Position numbers and translations under genes: made by a program
The notes under the pieces: model-generated
Told to the model about the DNA's origin: nothing
Database searches by the model: none
The model's input: the letters and a program-made list of their open reading frames with translations, nothing else
From: Candidatus Glassbacteria bacterium
Lineage (GTDB): Bacteria; Gemmatimonadota; Glassbacteria; GWA2-58-10
Assembly: GCA_019456185.1 (NCBI GenBank)
Contig: VRUH01000012.1
Span: forward strand, 31,047 to 95,046
Reading direction: 5' to 3'
Length of the DNA stretch: 64,000 nt
Shown here: piece after piece, positions 27,098 through 34,440 of the stretch
How the letters are laid out: each line of letters begins with the position of its first letter
Position numbering within the stretch: position 1 is the first letter of the stretch

Positions 27098-28618
27098 ATG
27101 AGCGGAAAAAACAGAGAAAACGTCCTGATGTTCCTTGCCCCCCTGTGCGGCGGATTGCTCCTGCTGTTCAGTTTTCCCCCCCTCGAGTTGTACGTCACAC
27201 CCTTTATCGCACTGGTTCCCCTGCTGTATCTCATCGACCGGGCGCGGACACACAGGCGGGCCGCGGCGGGCACCATGCTGTTCGGGATGGTTTTTATGCT
27301 GGGACTGCTGTACTGGATGACCCTGTACACAAAAGCGGGCTATATCCTGAGCGTGCTGATCATGAGCAGTGTGATGACACTCGTTTCAATCAGCGTCCGC
27401 AGCCTGAGAGACAGGCTGGGAATCCCGTTCACAGTCGGGTTTCCGCTGGTCTGGACCGCGGTCAGCTACCTTCACGCCCACGGCGATGTCGCTTTTCCCT
27501 GGGGCCAGCTCTCCTACACCCTGACCTACACCCCGGTCTGGCTGCAGATCGCCTCGGTGACCGGTCCCTACGGTGTCACCATGTGGCTGGCGGGAATAAA
27601 CGCGGTTGTTTACAGCATTGTCGCCGGCAGTGCGGATCGAAAGAAAATGATTGGTGCGCTTGCTATCCTGCTGGCCGTTCCGCTGGCTTTCGGGCTGGCG
27701 CGCTACGGGATGCAGGCTTCAGCCGAAAGCGAGGCCGGCGAACTACGGGTGGCGTTTATCCAGCCCAGCATCCCCCAGGAGATCAAGTGGGCGCCGGAGA
27801 TGCGCGACAGCACGTTTTTGATCCTGCGCAACCTGAGCCTGGAGCAGAAAAGCGAATCCCCCCAATTGATTGTCTGGCCCGAGGCGGCCACGCCGGCCCA
27901 CCTGAGGATCGAGCTCAAGTACCAGCAGTTCGTGAGCGACGTGGCCCGGCAGCTCGACGCCTACCTCATCACCGGCTCCCCCGAATACCGCTACGACTCG
28001 CTGGCTCAGAAATACCGCTCCTACAACTCCGCGTTCAGCTTTTCTCCCGGCGGACGCTTTCTGCAGGGCTACGACAAAATCCATCTGGTTCCGATCAGCG
28101 AGCGGTTTCCCTACGAGGACGTGTTCACGTTCCTGCAGGAAATCGACGTTGGCGGGTCGCATTTTGTGCCGGGCGAGAATTTTACTGTGTTCGAGATGGA
28201 GCGGGAACAGGAGCGGTTCGGGGTGCTGATCTGTTTCGAGTCGATCTTCCCGGAGCTGTCGCGGCGGTTCGTGGCCGAGGGCGCCACGTTTCTGGTCAAT
28301 GTCACCAACGACGCCTGGTTCGAGCGCACTACGGCCGCCTACCAGCACAGCTCGTTCCTGGTGCTGAGGGCTATCGAGCAGGGGCGGGATATCGTGCGCT
28401 CGGCCAACACGGGGGTCAGCGCGTTCTACGACCGGCTGGGGCGACGGCGCGGGGCCACGAAACTGTTCGAGCGCACGGCGGCTGTGGACACGATCCATAC
28501 CTACACCAACCACACGCTCTACTACCATCTCGGCGACTGGCCGGCGCATATCGCCTGGGTGGGGACATTGCTGCTGCTTGCTATCTCCTGGAGCCGCGGC
28601 AAAAAAAGAAAAGAATGA
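27098..28618 (+). CDS. lnt: Apolipoprotein N-acyltransferase
   Basis: This 506-residue inner-membrane enzyme adds the third acyl chain to lipoproteins. Six or more N-terminal helices (about 1-200) precede a nitrilase-like periplasmic domain. The catalytic triad is readable: Glu in IVWPEAATPAH near 266, Lys in GYDKIHLVPISE near 327, and Cys in GVLICFESIFPE near 380. The length is normal. It explains the many lipoprotein signals in the window. It starts 131 bases from the divergent plsC. Confidence 0.95.
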   Translation: MSGKNRENVLMFLAPLCGGLLLLFSFPPLELYVTPFIALVPLLYLIDRARTHRRAAAGTMLFGMVFMLGLLYWMTLYTKAGYILSVLIMSSVMTLVSISVRSLRDRLGIPFTVGFPLVWTAVSYLHAHGDVAFPWGQLSYTLTYTPVWLQIASVTGPYGVTMWLAGINAVVYSIVAGSADRKKMIGALAILLAVPLAFGLARYGMQASAESEAGELRVAFIQPSIPQEIKWAPEMRDSTFLILRNLSLEQKSESPQLIVWPEAATPAHLRIELKYQQFVSDVARQLDAYLITGSPEYRYDSLAQKYRSYNSAFSFSPGGRFLQGYDKIHLVPISERFPYEDVFTFLQEIDVGGSHFVPGENFTVFEMEREQERFGVLICFESIFPELSRRFVAEGATFLVNVTNDAWFERTTAAYQHSSFLVLRAIEQGRDIVRSANTGVSAFYDRLGRRRGATKLFERTAAVDTIHTYTNHTLYYHLGDWPAHIAWVGTLLLLAISWSRGKKRKE

Positions 28619-28763
28619 TAAACATGGACGGGATTTACTGTAATTCAGTTTAGTTGCGTTTGCTCTCCGACACCATCTCTTGAAATCCTCCGCTGTCAGC
28701 CCGTCATCAGTATATCACTGTTAAACCAGGAAATTTATGAATCTATTCCTAATACGAGTGCAT

Positions 28764-28792
28764 TTGACAGATTGAGAATAGTTTCTTAAATT
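28764..28792 (+). promoter_or_regulatory. Sigma-70 promoter with an internal TGAGAATA element
   Basis: TTGACA (28764-28769) and TAAATT (28787-28792) are 17 bases apart, 50 bases before the ATG of the next gene. The spacer carries CAGATTGAGAATA (28768-28780), a 13-mer also present over the pyrF promoter inside a Fur-like box. A shared regulator is possible. Confidence 0.6.
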
Positions 28793-28842
28793 TAAATTCA
28801 ACCAGCGCCATTGTCGAGCACAGTTTGCCGGGAGAATCTCCA

Positions 28843-29859
28843 ATGACGGAAATCAATGCAACGGAAGTAAATGAAAATGGGGACAGTCCGGAAAATGCAT
28901 ACCCCAAAACAGGACTAGTCATTGTTGGAATTCTGCAGGTTTTATTGGGCGGTCTCGCTGTGCTTGTTGCGCCGATGATGATAATCGGCATGGTTGTGGA
29001 AAAAGCTCATCCTGAGGCCTCCGGGCCGACGCCGAGTGCTGTGATGATGATACCCGGAATAATTATCTATTTGGGAATCGGCACCTGGCTTATCTGGATG
29101 GGAATCGGTTCGATCAAAGCCCGGCGGTGGGCAAGATCCCTGATCCTTGTTTCTTCATGGCTCGGGCTTATTACAGGATTGGGTGGATTAATCTACATGT
29201 CTTTGATGGTGCCCGACATGTCAAGCGAAATGGCAAAAGGCAAGGAAATTACTCCGGCAATGGCTGCCGTCATGAAGTGGGCAATGATTGGATTCATGGC
29301 CTCGGTCGGCGTAATTATACCGGGTGTACTGATTCTTTTCTATTCAAGAAAAAAGGTGAAGGACACATTTGAGCACAGAGACCCCCGGATTATCTGGACA
29401 GACAAATGCCCGCTACCCATTCTATTTCTAAGCGGTTTGTGCGTAGTCGGGGCGCTATCAATGCTTAACCTCGGTTTCAACAATTGGATAATGCCTTTCT
29501 TCGGCACCATTTTAACCGGCATGGCGGGTGCGACGGTAGGAATGGTGACCATGTTGCTGCTTGGCTACGCAGCCTGGGGAATATATAAACTCAACATCAA
29601 AGCGTGGTGGCTAGCTGCCTGGATCACCATTGCCGGTGCGCTTTCGATGGCAATAACGTTTTCGCAGGTTAGCCTGCTGGAGTTTTTTGACAAGACGGGT
29701 TTGCCTGAACAGCAGCTGGAAATGCTAAAACAGGCAATTACTAAAAATGAGGTGGCTATCGAGATATTATTTGTTGTACAATTGATAGTATATTTCAGTT
29801 TTCTACTCTATATGAAAAGATATTTTAACGCGCAAAGCAGCCGGGAACTGCACACTTAA
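28843..29859 (+). CDS. Polytopic membrane protein of unknown function
   Basis: This 338-residue protein has about seven or eight hydrophobic segments: a pair near 25-80, others near 95-115, 150-170, 195-215, 220-245, 250-275 and 300-320. Short charged loops include FYSRKKVKDTFEHRD near 165. No family is recognised. The ATG at 28843 is preferred because GGGAGA lies seven to eight bases upstream; a TTG at 28825 would add six residues. It has its own promoter and is convergent with fur, sharing a terminator. Confidence 0.7.
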   Translation: MTEINATEVNENGDSPENAYPKTGLVIVGILQVLLGGLAVLVAPMMIIGMVVEKAHPEASGPTPSAVMMIPGIIIYLGIGTWLIWMGIGSIKARRWARSLILVSSWLGLITGLGGLIYMSLMVPDMSSEMAKGKEITPAMAAVMKWAMIGFMASVGVIIPGVLILFYSRKKVKDTFEHRDPRIIWTDKCPLPILFLSGLCVVGALSMLNLGFNNWIMPFFGTILTGMAGATVGMVTMLLLGYAAWGIYKLNIKAWWLAAWITIAGALSMAITFSQVSLLEFFDKTGLPEQQLEMLKQAITKNEVAIEILFVVQLIVYFSFLLYMKRYFNAQSSRELHT

Positions 29860-29909
29860 GCTAAGACTTTCCGCTCAGCCATTCCCATGAAAAGGAGATA
29901 ACGAAAAGA

Positions 29910-29938
29910 CCGCCGGAGAAGGATGTAGACTCCGGCGG
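29910..29938. terminator. Shared terminator between the membrane-protein gene and fur
   Basis: Perfect 9-bp arms CCGCCGGAG (29910-29918) and CTCCGGCGG (29930-29938) surround an 11-base loop. On the minus strand TCTTTTCG follows, making it a good terminator for fur; it lies about 35 bases from both stops. Confidence 0.75.
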
Positions 29939-29973
29939 CCGACGTGTCGCATCTTACGATTTTTCCGCAGCAA

Positions 29974-30411
29974 TCAGGCGCGGCGGCGGCAGGCCTTGCA
30001 GCGGCCGTAGATATCCAGCTTGTGGTTGGCAATTTCGAAATTGTGCTCCTTGGCCACCCGTAGCTGGAGGTCCTCGATAGTGTTGTTCTTGAATTCCTCC
30101 ACCCGGCCGCAACTGGTGCAGATCAGGTGATCGTGGTGCTGATCCAGGCGCACGGCCTCGAATCGTTTGAAGCGTTTGCCGAAACGGTGCTGAACCACCA
30201 GATCGCTCTTGATCAGCACGTCGAGAGTACGGTAGATCGAGGCAATCGAGGCCGAGATTTTTTTCTGCCGCAGCAGGTTCTGGATATCCTCGACACTGAG
30301 GTGGCCCGGAGTGTTGAAAATGATTTCCGCGATTCGTTTGCGCTGCCGGGTAACCAGGTACCCGTTCTCGCGCAGGAATCTTATGAATTGATCAGTAAGG
30401 TCTTCCGGCAT
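29974..30411 (-). CDS. Fur-family metal-dependent transcriptional regulator
   Basis: This 145-residue protein has an N-terminal winged helix (TRQRKRIAEIIF, then SIASIYRTLDVLIKSDLV near 52-70). The dimerisation and metal part holds the HHDHLIC cluster near 92 and the structural-zinc pairs CTSC (98-101) and CKAC (139-142). It is most likely Fur, Zur or PerR; the sequence alone does not settle the metal. GGAGGAG precedes the ATG. It is cotranscribed with pyrF 42 bases upstream. A Fur-like box over the pyrF promoter suggests autoregulation, and another lies upstream of the metal ABC gene at 63042. Confidence 0.92.
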   Translation of the reverse strand: MPEDLTDQFIRFLRENGYLVTRQRKRIAEIIFNTPGHLSVEDIQNLLRQKKISASIASIYRTLDVLIKSDLVVQHRFGKRFKRFEAVRLDQHHDHLICTSCGRVEEFKNNTIEDLQLRVAKEHNFEIANHKLDIYGRCKACRRRA

Positions 30412-30453
30412 TTCTCCTCCAGAGGTATTTGTTAAGCGGTTGATCCTGTTCGT

Positions 30454-31260
30454 TTATCTGACGCCAATCATATATTTCAGTTCAAGCGCGGACCGGCGTA
30501 CGTCTTCAGCCCAGCCCTCCCCCTCGCCCGCGTAGATCACTCCGCGGCTTGAGTTGACCACCACGCCCGGCCCGTCTCCCTCGACTTCCGCTGCTGCTAC
30601 AGATTCAATCGCCCCTCCCTGCGCACCGATGCCGGGCAGCAGGAACGGGAGGTTCCCGGCGAGGCTTCTCACCTCTCCGACCGTCTCCGGATGGGTGGCT
30701 CCCACAACCAGCCCGAGCCGCCCCGCCCCATCGTCCCATTCCACCGCCTTGCGGGCAACGCGGGCATAAAGCTGATCTCCGTCAGGATACAACTGGAAAT
30801 CGCGGCTGCCCTCGTTGCTGGTCAGGCAGAGCAGGAATATTCCCTTGCCCTCGCAGGCCATGAACGGCTCAACCGCATCGAAGCCCATGTAGGGATTCAG
30901 AGTCACCGCATCCGCGTTCATATCCTCGAACACCGCGGCCGCATAACGGGCCGCCGTGTTACCGATATCTCCCCGCTTGACATCGAGGATCACCGGGACG
31001 CGTCCAGCGATATATTCTATCGTTTTCCTGAGCGCAACGGTTCCCTGTTCGCCCAGCGCTTCGTAGAAAGCCGCATTGGGTTTGTAGGCGCAGACAAGAT
31101 CAAGCGTGGCGTCGATAACATCGCGGTTGAACTCGTAAACGAGATCGTTCCGGTCTTTGAGTTTCCCGGGGAACTTTCGCGGATCGGCATCCAGTCCAAC
31201 ACACAGGCGGCTGGCGTTCTTTTCCTGGAGTTTTGCGATTCGCGACCAGCAGTGTCCCAC
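30454..31260 (-). CDS. pyrF: Orotidine 5'-phosphate decarboxylase (subfamily 2)
   Basis: This 268-residue enzyme converts OMP to UMP, the last step of pyrimidine synthesis. Signature residues are the nucleotide-binding CVGLDADPRKFP near 21 and the catalytic DVKRGDIGNTA near 92. The length and the PYRF motif variant mark the type 2 (mycobacterial/Myxococcus-like) group. The GTG start follows GGGAGGGG. Its promoter overlaps a Fur-like box, and fur follows in the same unit. Confidence 0.95.
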   Translation of the reverse strand: MGHCWSRIAKLQEKNASRLCVGLDADPRKFPGKLKDRNDLVYEFNRDVIDATLDLVCAYKPNAAFYEALGEQGTVALRKTIEYIAGRVPVILDVKRGDIGNTAARYAAAVFEDMNADAVTLNPYMGFDAVEPFMACEGKGIFLLCLTSNEGSRDFQLYPDGDQLYARVARKAVEWDDGAGRLGLVVGATHPETVGEVRSLAGNLPFLLPGIGAQGGAIESVAAAEVEGDGPGVVVNSSRGVIYAGEGEGWAEDVRRSALELKYMIGVR

Positions 31261-31384
31261 TAAACTTCCCCTCCCGGATACTCACAACCAGAGTCAGGTG
31301 AATTTGAAGGCCAGCCCGCGATACCAGTCGCCGACAACCCGATTGAGAACAAGAAATACAATCATTGCTTCGGATACCAATACA

Positions 31385-31413
31385 TATCTACACAGATTGA
31401 GAATAATTGTCAA
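31385..31413 (-). promoter_or_regulatory. pyrF-fur promoter overlapped by a Fur-like box
   Basis: On the minus strand TTGACA (31413-31408) and TAGATA (31390-31385) are 17 bases apart. Plus-strand TGAGAATAATTGTCA (31398-31412) matches the 7-1-7 Fur consensus TGATAATnATTATCA at 12 of 14 defined positions and covers the -35 box. The leader to the GTG is about 120 nt. Confidence 0.65.
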
Positions 31414-31420
31414 CACTATT

Positions 31421-33658
31421 TTACATTTTTTTCAATCTCGCCGCCAGACGGGTATGGCGCAGCTGGACACGCGTATTTGATACAGCTCTTTTTACAGCCG
31501 AAGGATCACCGATCAATACCACCAGGTTTTTGCCCCTGGAGATCGCCGTGTAGAGCAAGTTGCGCTGCAGCATCACCCGGTGCTCCGGCAGAAGGATAAT
31601 CAGCACCGCCGGGTATTCGCTGCCCTGGCTCTTATGGACCGTTACGGCGTATTCCATATTGAGGTCGTCGAGTTCCATCCCCTCGTATGCCACCAGTCGG
31701 CCGTCGTAATCCACCAGCACGGTCTGGCTTTCACTCTCGGCGGAGACTATCCGGCCCACGTCGCCGTTGAACACGTCCTTCTCGTAGTCGTTGCGCACCT
31801 GCATCACCCTGTCGCCGACTCTGAACCCGCCGCCGGTAAAAGTGATTTTGGCGCCGGCTGGATTGAGCTCCGCCTGGAGCGCCCGGTTGAGCTCACGGGT
31901 GCCGCACTCGCCGCGGTTCATCGGGGTAATCACCTGCAGTTGGCTGGCGGGATCGATCCCGAACCTGGCGGCCAGGCGCTCGCCGGCCAATTTGACCAGC
32001 ATCTCACGGGCTTTCAGCGGATCGCGCTGGTTAACGATGAAGAAATCGTTCTCGCCGGGAGACAATCCGCTGTCCGACTCCTGATCCTCCAGCGGCGGTG
32101 CGCCCTCGGGCATCTGCCCCTGGCGGACACGGTGGGCGTTCTGCACGATCCGGCTCCTGCCCGCCTGCCTGAATATTTCCTCGAGCCTGAAGGTGGGTAT
32201 CTTCCCGCTGCCGATCAGGTCGGCCAGGACGCGGCCGGGTCCTATCGACGGCAACTGGTCGGAATCGCCCATCAGCACCAGTACCGCGCCATCAGGCAAG
32301 GCTTCCAGCAGGCTGGCCATCAGCTTGATATCCACCATCGATACTTCGTCGATCACAAACAGATCGCCCTTAAGTCTGCGCTGCTGGTTATGCAGGAAAG
32401 AGCCCTCGCTGAAACTCCAGCCCAGCATGCGGTGAATGGTGGAGGCCGCGCTGCCGGTGGCTTCGCTCATTCTCTTGGCCGCACGGCCGGTGGGAGCGGC
32501 CAGGACGGCAGTGATCCCCAACTGATCGGCCAGTGCAACCAGCGCGGCCACCAGGGTGGTCTTGCCGGTGCCGGGACCGCCGGTAATAATGCAGACGCGC
32601 TCGCCGAAGGCCCCGTCGATTGCCCGGCGCTGATTGGCGCTCAACTTCAGTCTGCGCGATCGCTCGAATTTCGCGATCGTATCCAAGCCTGAACAACCTG
32701 ACGGATGGCTGTTATCCAGATCCAGCCCGGTCTGCTCCATCAATCGTTTCAGGTTGTCGGCGACAGTTATTTCCGCCCAGTGACACTCGGAGGTATAGAC
32801 ATGAGTCCCGTCATCGCCGTTTTCCAGCTCCAGCCGTCCCAGATCGGCGAGCCTGTTCAGCACCTCCTCCAGCATGCCGGCATCGACTTCAAGGAGCTCC
32901 GACGCCCTGCGAAGAAAGAGTTTCAAGGGCAGGCTGGTGTGGCCCCGGTCCGCGGCCAGTTCGCCGGTGTAGACCAGGCCGCTTTCGAGCCGCGCGGGGT
33001 TGTCCGGGGCAAAGCCGAGGCTGCGGGCTATCCGGTCGGCGGTGGCGAACCCTATCCCGCGCACCTCGCGGGCCAGAGCGTAGGGGTCGCGGCTGACCGC
33101 TTCCACGCCGCGATCCCTGTACCGTCGGAAGATCCTCGCGGCGAGCGCCCCGCCGATCCCATGGCCCTGCAGGAAGATCATCAACCGACGGATTTCCCGC
33201 TGCTCGCCCCAGGCCTCCTTGATCCGGGCGACTTTCTTTTTGCCCAGGCCCGGTACGGTTTTCAGCAGCTCGGTGCGGTTTTCGATCACTTCCAGGGTCT
33301 CCCGCCCGAACGCCGCAACAATCCGCTCGGCGATAACCGGACCGATACCCTTGATCAGTCCGCTGCCCAGGTAGCGCTCGATTCCCTGCTCCGTGTCCGG
33401 ATTGACGAACTCGAAAGAATCGACCTGGAACTGCCTGCCGAAACGGGGGTGCTGCTTCCACTCACCGCACAGCCGGAGCGTCTCTCCCTCGTTCACTCCC
33501 GAGAGGTGCCCTACAATCGTTACCGGCGCACTATCGGCTTCGCTGTGCAGGCGAGCGATAGTATAGCCGTTCTCCTCGTTGCGGAACGTGATCGTTTCCA
33601 GGTAGCCGCTGATAGTATCGGACAATTCAGCTTCGCCGGATAAAGGGCTGTGAGTCAC
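31421..33658 (-). CDS. recD2: RecD2-type ATP-dependent 5'-3' DNA helicase
   Basis: This 745-residue SF1B helicase stands without RecB/RecC. It has an N-terminal OB-like region and helix-hairpin-helix segments (GLIKGIGPVIAERIV near 98, TVPGLGKKKVARIKE near 130). Walker A is GGPGTGKTTL near 358, Walker B is VIDEVSM near 437, and motif VI-like is AVTVHKSQGSEYPAV near 687. RecD2 proteins act in repair and replication-fork maintenance. The start is a GTG at 33658 with no strong ribosome site, so the true N-terminus may be a few codons further in. Confidence 0.92.
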   Translation of the reverse strand: MTHSPLSGEAELSDTISGYLETITFRNEENGYTIARLHSEADSAPVTIVGHLSGVNEGETLRLCGEWKQHPRFGRQFQVDSFEFVNPDTEQGIERYLGSGLIKGIGPVIAERIVAAFGRETLEVIENRTELLKTVPGLGKKKVARIKEAWGEQREIRRLMIFLQGHGIGGALAARIFRRYRDRGVEAVSRDPYALAREVRGIGFATADRIARSLGFAPDNPARLESGLVYTGELAADRGHTSLPLKLFLRRASELLEVDAGMLEEVLNRLADLGRLELENGDDGTHVYTSECHWAEITVADNLKRLMEQTGLDLDNSHPSGCSGLDTIAKFERSRRLKLSANQRRAIDGAFGERVCIITGGPGTGKTTLVAALVALADQLGITAVLAAPTGRAAKRMSEATGSAASTIHRMLGWSFSEGSFLHNQQRRLKGDLFVIDEVSMVDIKLMASLLEALPDGAVLVLMGDSDQLPSIGPGRVLADLIGSGKIPTFRLEEIFRQAGRSRIVQNAHRVRQGQMPEGAPPLEDQESDSGLSPGENDFFIVNQRDPLKAREMLVKLAGERLAARFGIDPASQLQVITPMNRGECGTRELNRALQAELNPAGAKITFTGGGFRVGDRVMQVRNDYEKDVFNGDVGRIVSAESESQTVLVDYDGRLVAYEGMELDDLNMEYAVTVHKSQGSEYPAVLIILLPEHRVMLQRNLLYTAISRGKNLVVLIGDPSAVKRAVSNTRVQLRHTRLAARLKKM

Positions 33659-33716
33659 TGACTGGTATCAAGCAAATATAACTGCTTAGCCCGCTCAGGC
33701 CACCGCAAATAAAAAA

Positions 33717-33736
33717 GCCACGGGATTTCCCGCGGC
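33717..33736. terminator. Hairpin terminator downstream of the CNB-domain gene
   Basis: Arms GCCACGGG (33717-33724) and CCCGCGGC (33729-33736) pair with one mismatch around ATTT. A-rich sequence on the left gives a T tract on the minus strand. It shares CGGGATTTCCCG with the hairpin at 34298. Confidence 0.65.
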
Positions 33737-33771
33737 GCATAAAATGAATCGTTTGTCCGTGCAGGCAGGTT

Positions 33772-34170
33772 TTACTCTGCCCTGGATTGTTTCCCGGGTA
33801 TTTCTCCGTGCAGCATGGCCAGTTTCTCGGTGGTGTCCCTGAGTTTTTTCACCAGGTGCAGCAGCAGGTTTTTCATCCCGGGGGTCATCTTGCCCAGGTA
33901 GCGGTCGAAATCCTCACGGTCGGTGATTGCTACAGTAGTGTCCTCGGCAGCCCGTACTGTGGCGCTGTGAATACTGTGCTCGGGATCCAGCAGGCTCATC
34001 TCGCCGAAAAAATCGCCGGGACCCAGTTGCGCCACGAGCACCTGTTCTTTCTGCTTTCCGTGCTTGAACACATCGACCTTGCCCTGACAGATAACGTACA
34101 GGGAACTGGCGAAATGGCCCTCGCTGATAATGGTCTCTCCGCTGTGGAAAACTTTTTCGACAGCACTCAT
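33772..34170 (-). CDS. Stand-alone cyclic-nucleotide-binding-domain protein with altered phosphate site
   Basis: This 132-residue protein is a single CNB beta-roll without a DNA-binding domain: GETIISEGHFASSLYVICQG, then GDFFGEMSLLDPEHSIHSATVRA near 75-97. The phosphate-binding cassette keeps FGE, but the Arg that normally precedes [SA]AT is His (IHSATV), so cAMP/cGMP binding may be lost or altered. A helical tail follows. The gene has its own promoter and lies about 270 bases downstream of a class III cyclase gene on the same strand, which invites a functional link. Confidence 0.85.
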   Translation of the reverse strand: MSAVEKVFHSGETIISEGHFASSLYVICQGKVDVFKHGKQKEQVLVAQLGPGDFFGEMSLLDPEHSIHSATVRAAEDTTVAITDREDFDRYLGKMTPGMKNLLLHLVKKLRDTTEKLAMLHGEIPGKQSRAE

Positions 34171-34235
34171 GCAGCGCGCTCTCCCCCCGCACGGGTTTTA
34201 ATATTGGTTACCATCCTGCACATACGGCCAAATCG

Positions 34236-34264
34236 ATAATAATTATAATTTTTCAATTTTGCAA
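34236..34264 (-). promoter_or_regulatory. Sigma-70 promoter of the CNB-domain gene
   Basis: On the minus strand TTGCAA (34264-34259) and TATTAT (34241-34236) are 17 bases apart, about 65 bases before the ATG at 34170. Confidence 0.6.
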
Positions 34265-34297
34265 TGAGGATGAGAATTTTTTCAACGGCAAAAAAAC

Positions 34298-34315
34298 CTG
34301 CGGGATTTCCCGCAG
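34298..34315. terminator. Hairpin terminator between cyclase and CNB genes
   Basis: Perfect 7-bp arms CTGCGGG (34298-34304) and CCCGCAG (34309-34315) surround ATTT. A6 precedes and T4 follows, so it can act in both directions. It separates the cyclase gene from the CNB gene. Confidence 0.7.
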
Positions 34316-34440
34316 TTTTGCACTTAAGTTTTTTTCAGCCATCGCATCGGCCCCTGGATAGCGATTACCCGCCAGGTGGCTTGGCGGGACACCGACCTGT
34401 CAGAGACTTGGTCCTCCTCCGCGTTGCGTAACAGCCATAC

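Noticed and set aside
28619-28763. Short genes between lnt and the polytopic protein gene
   Set aside because: No frame over 30 codons with a ribosome site; only the promoter at 28764 is supported.
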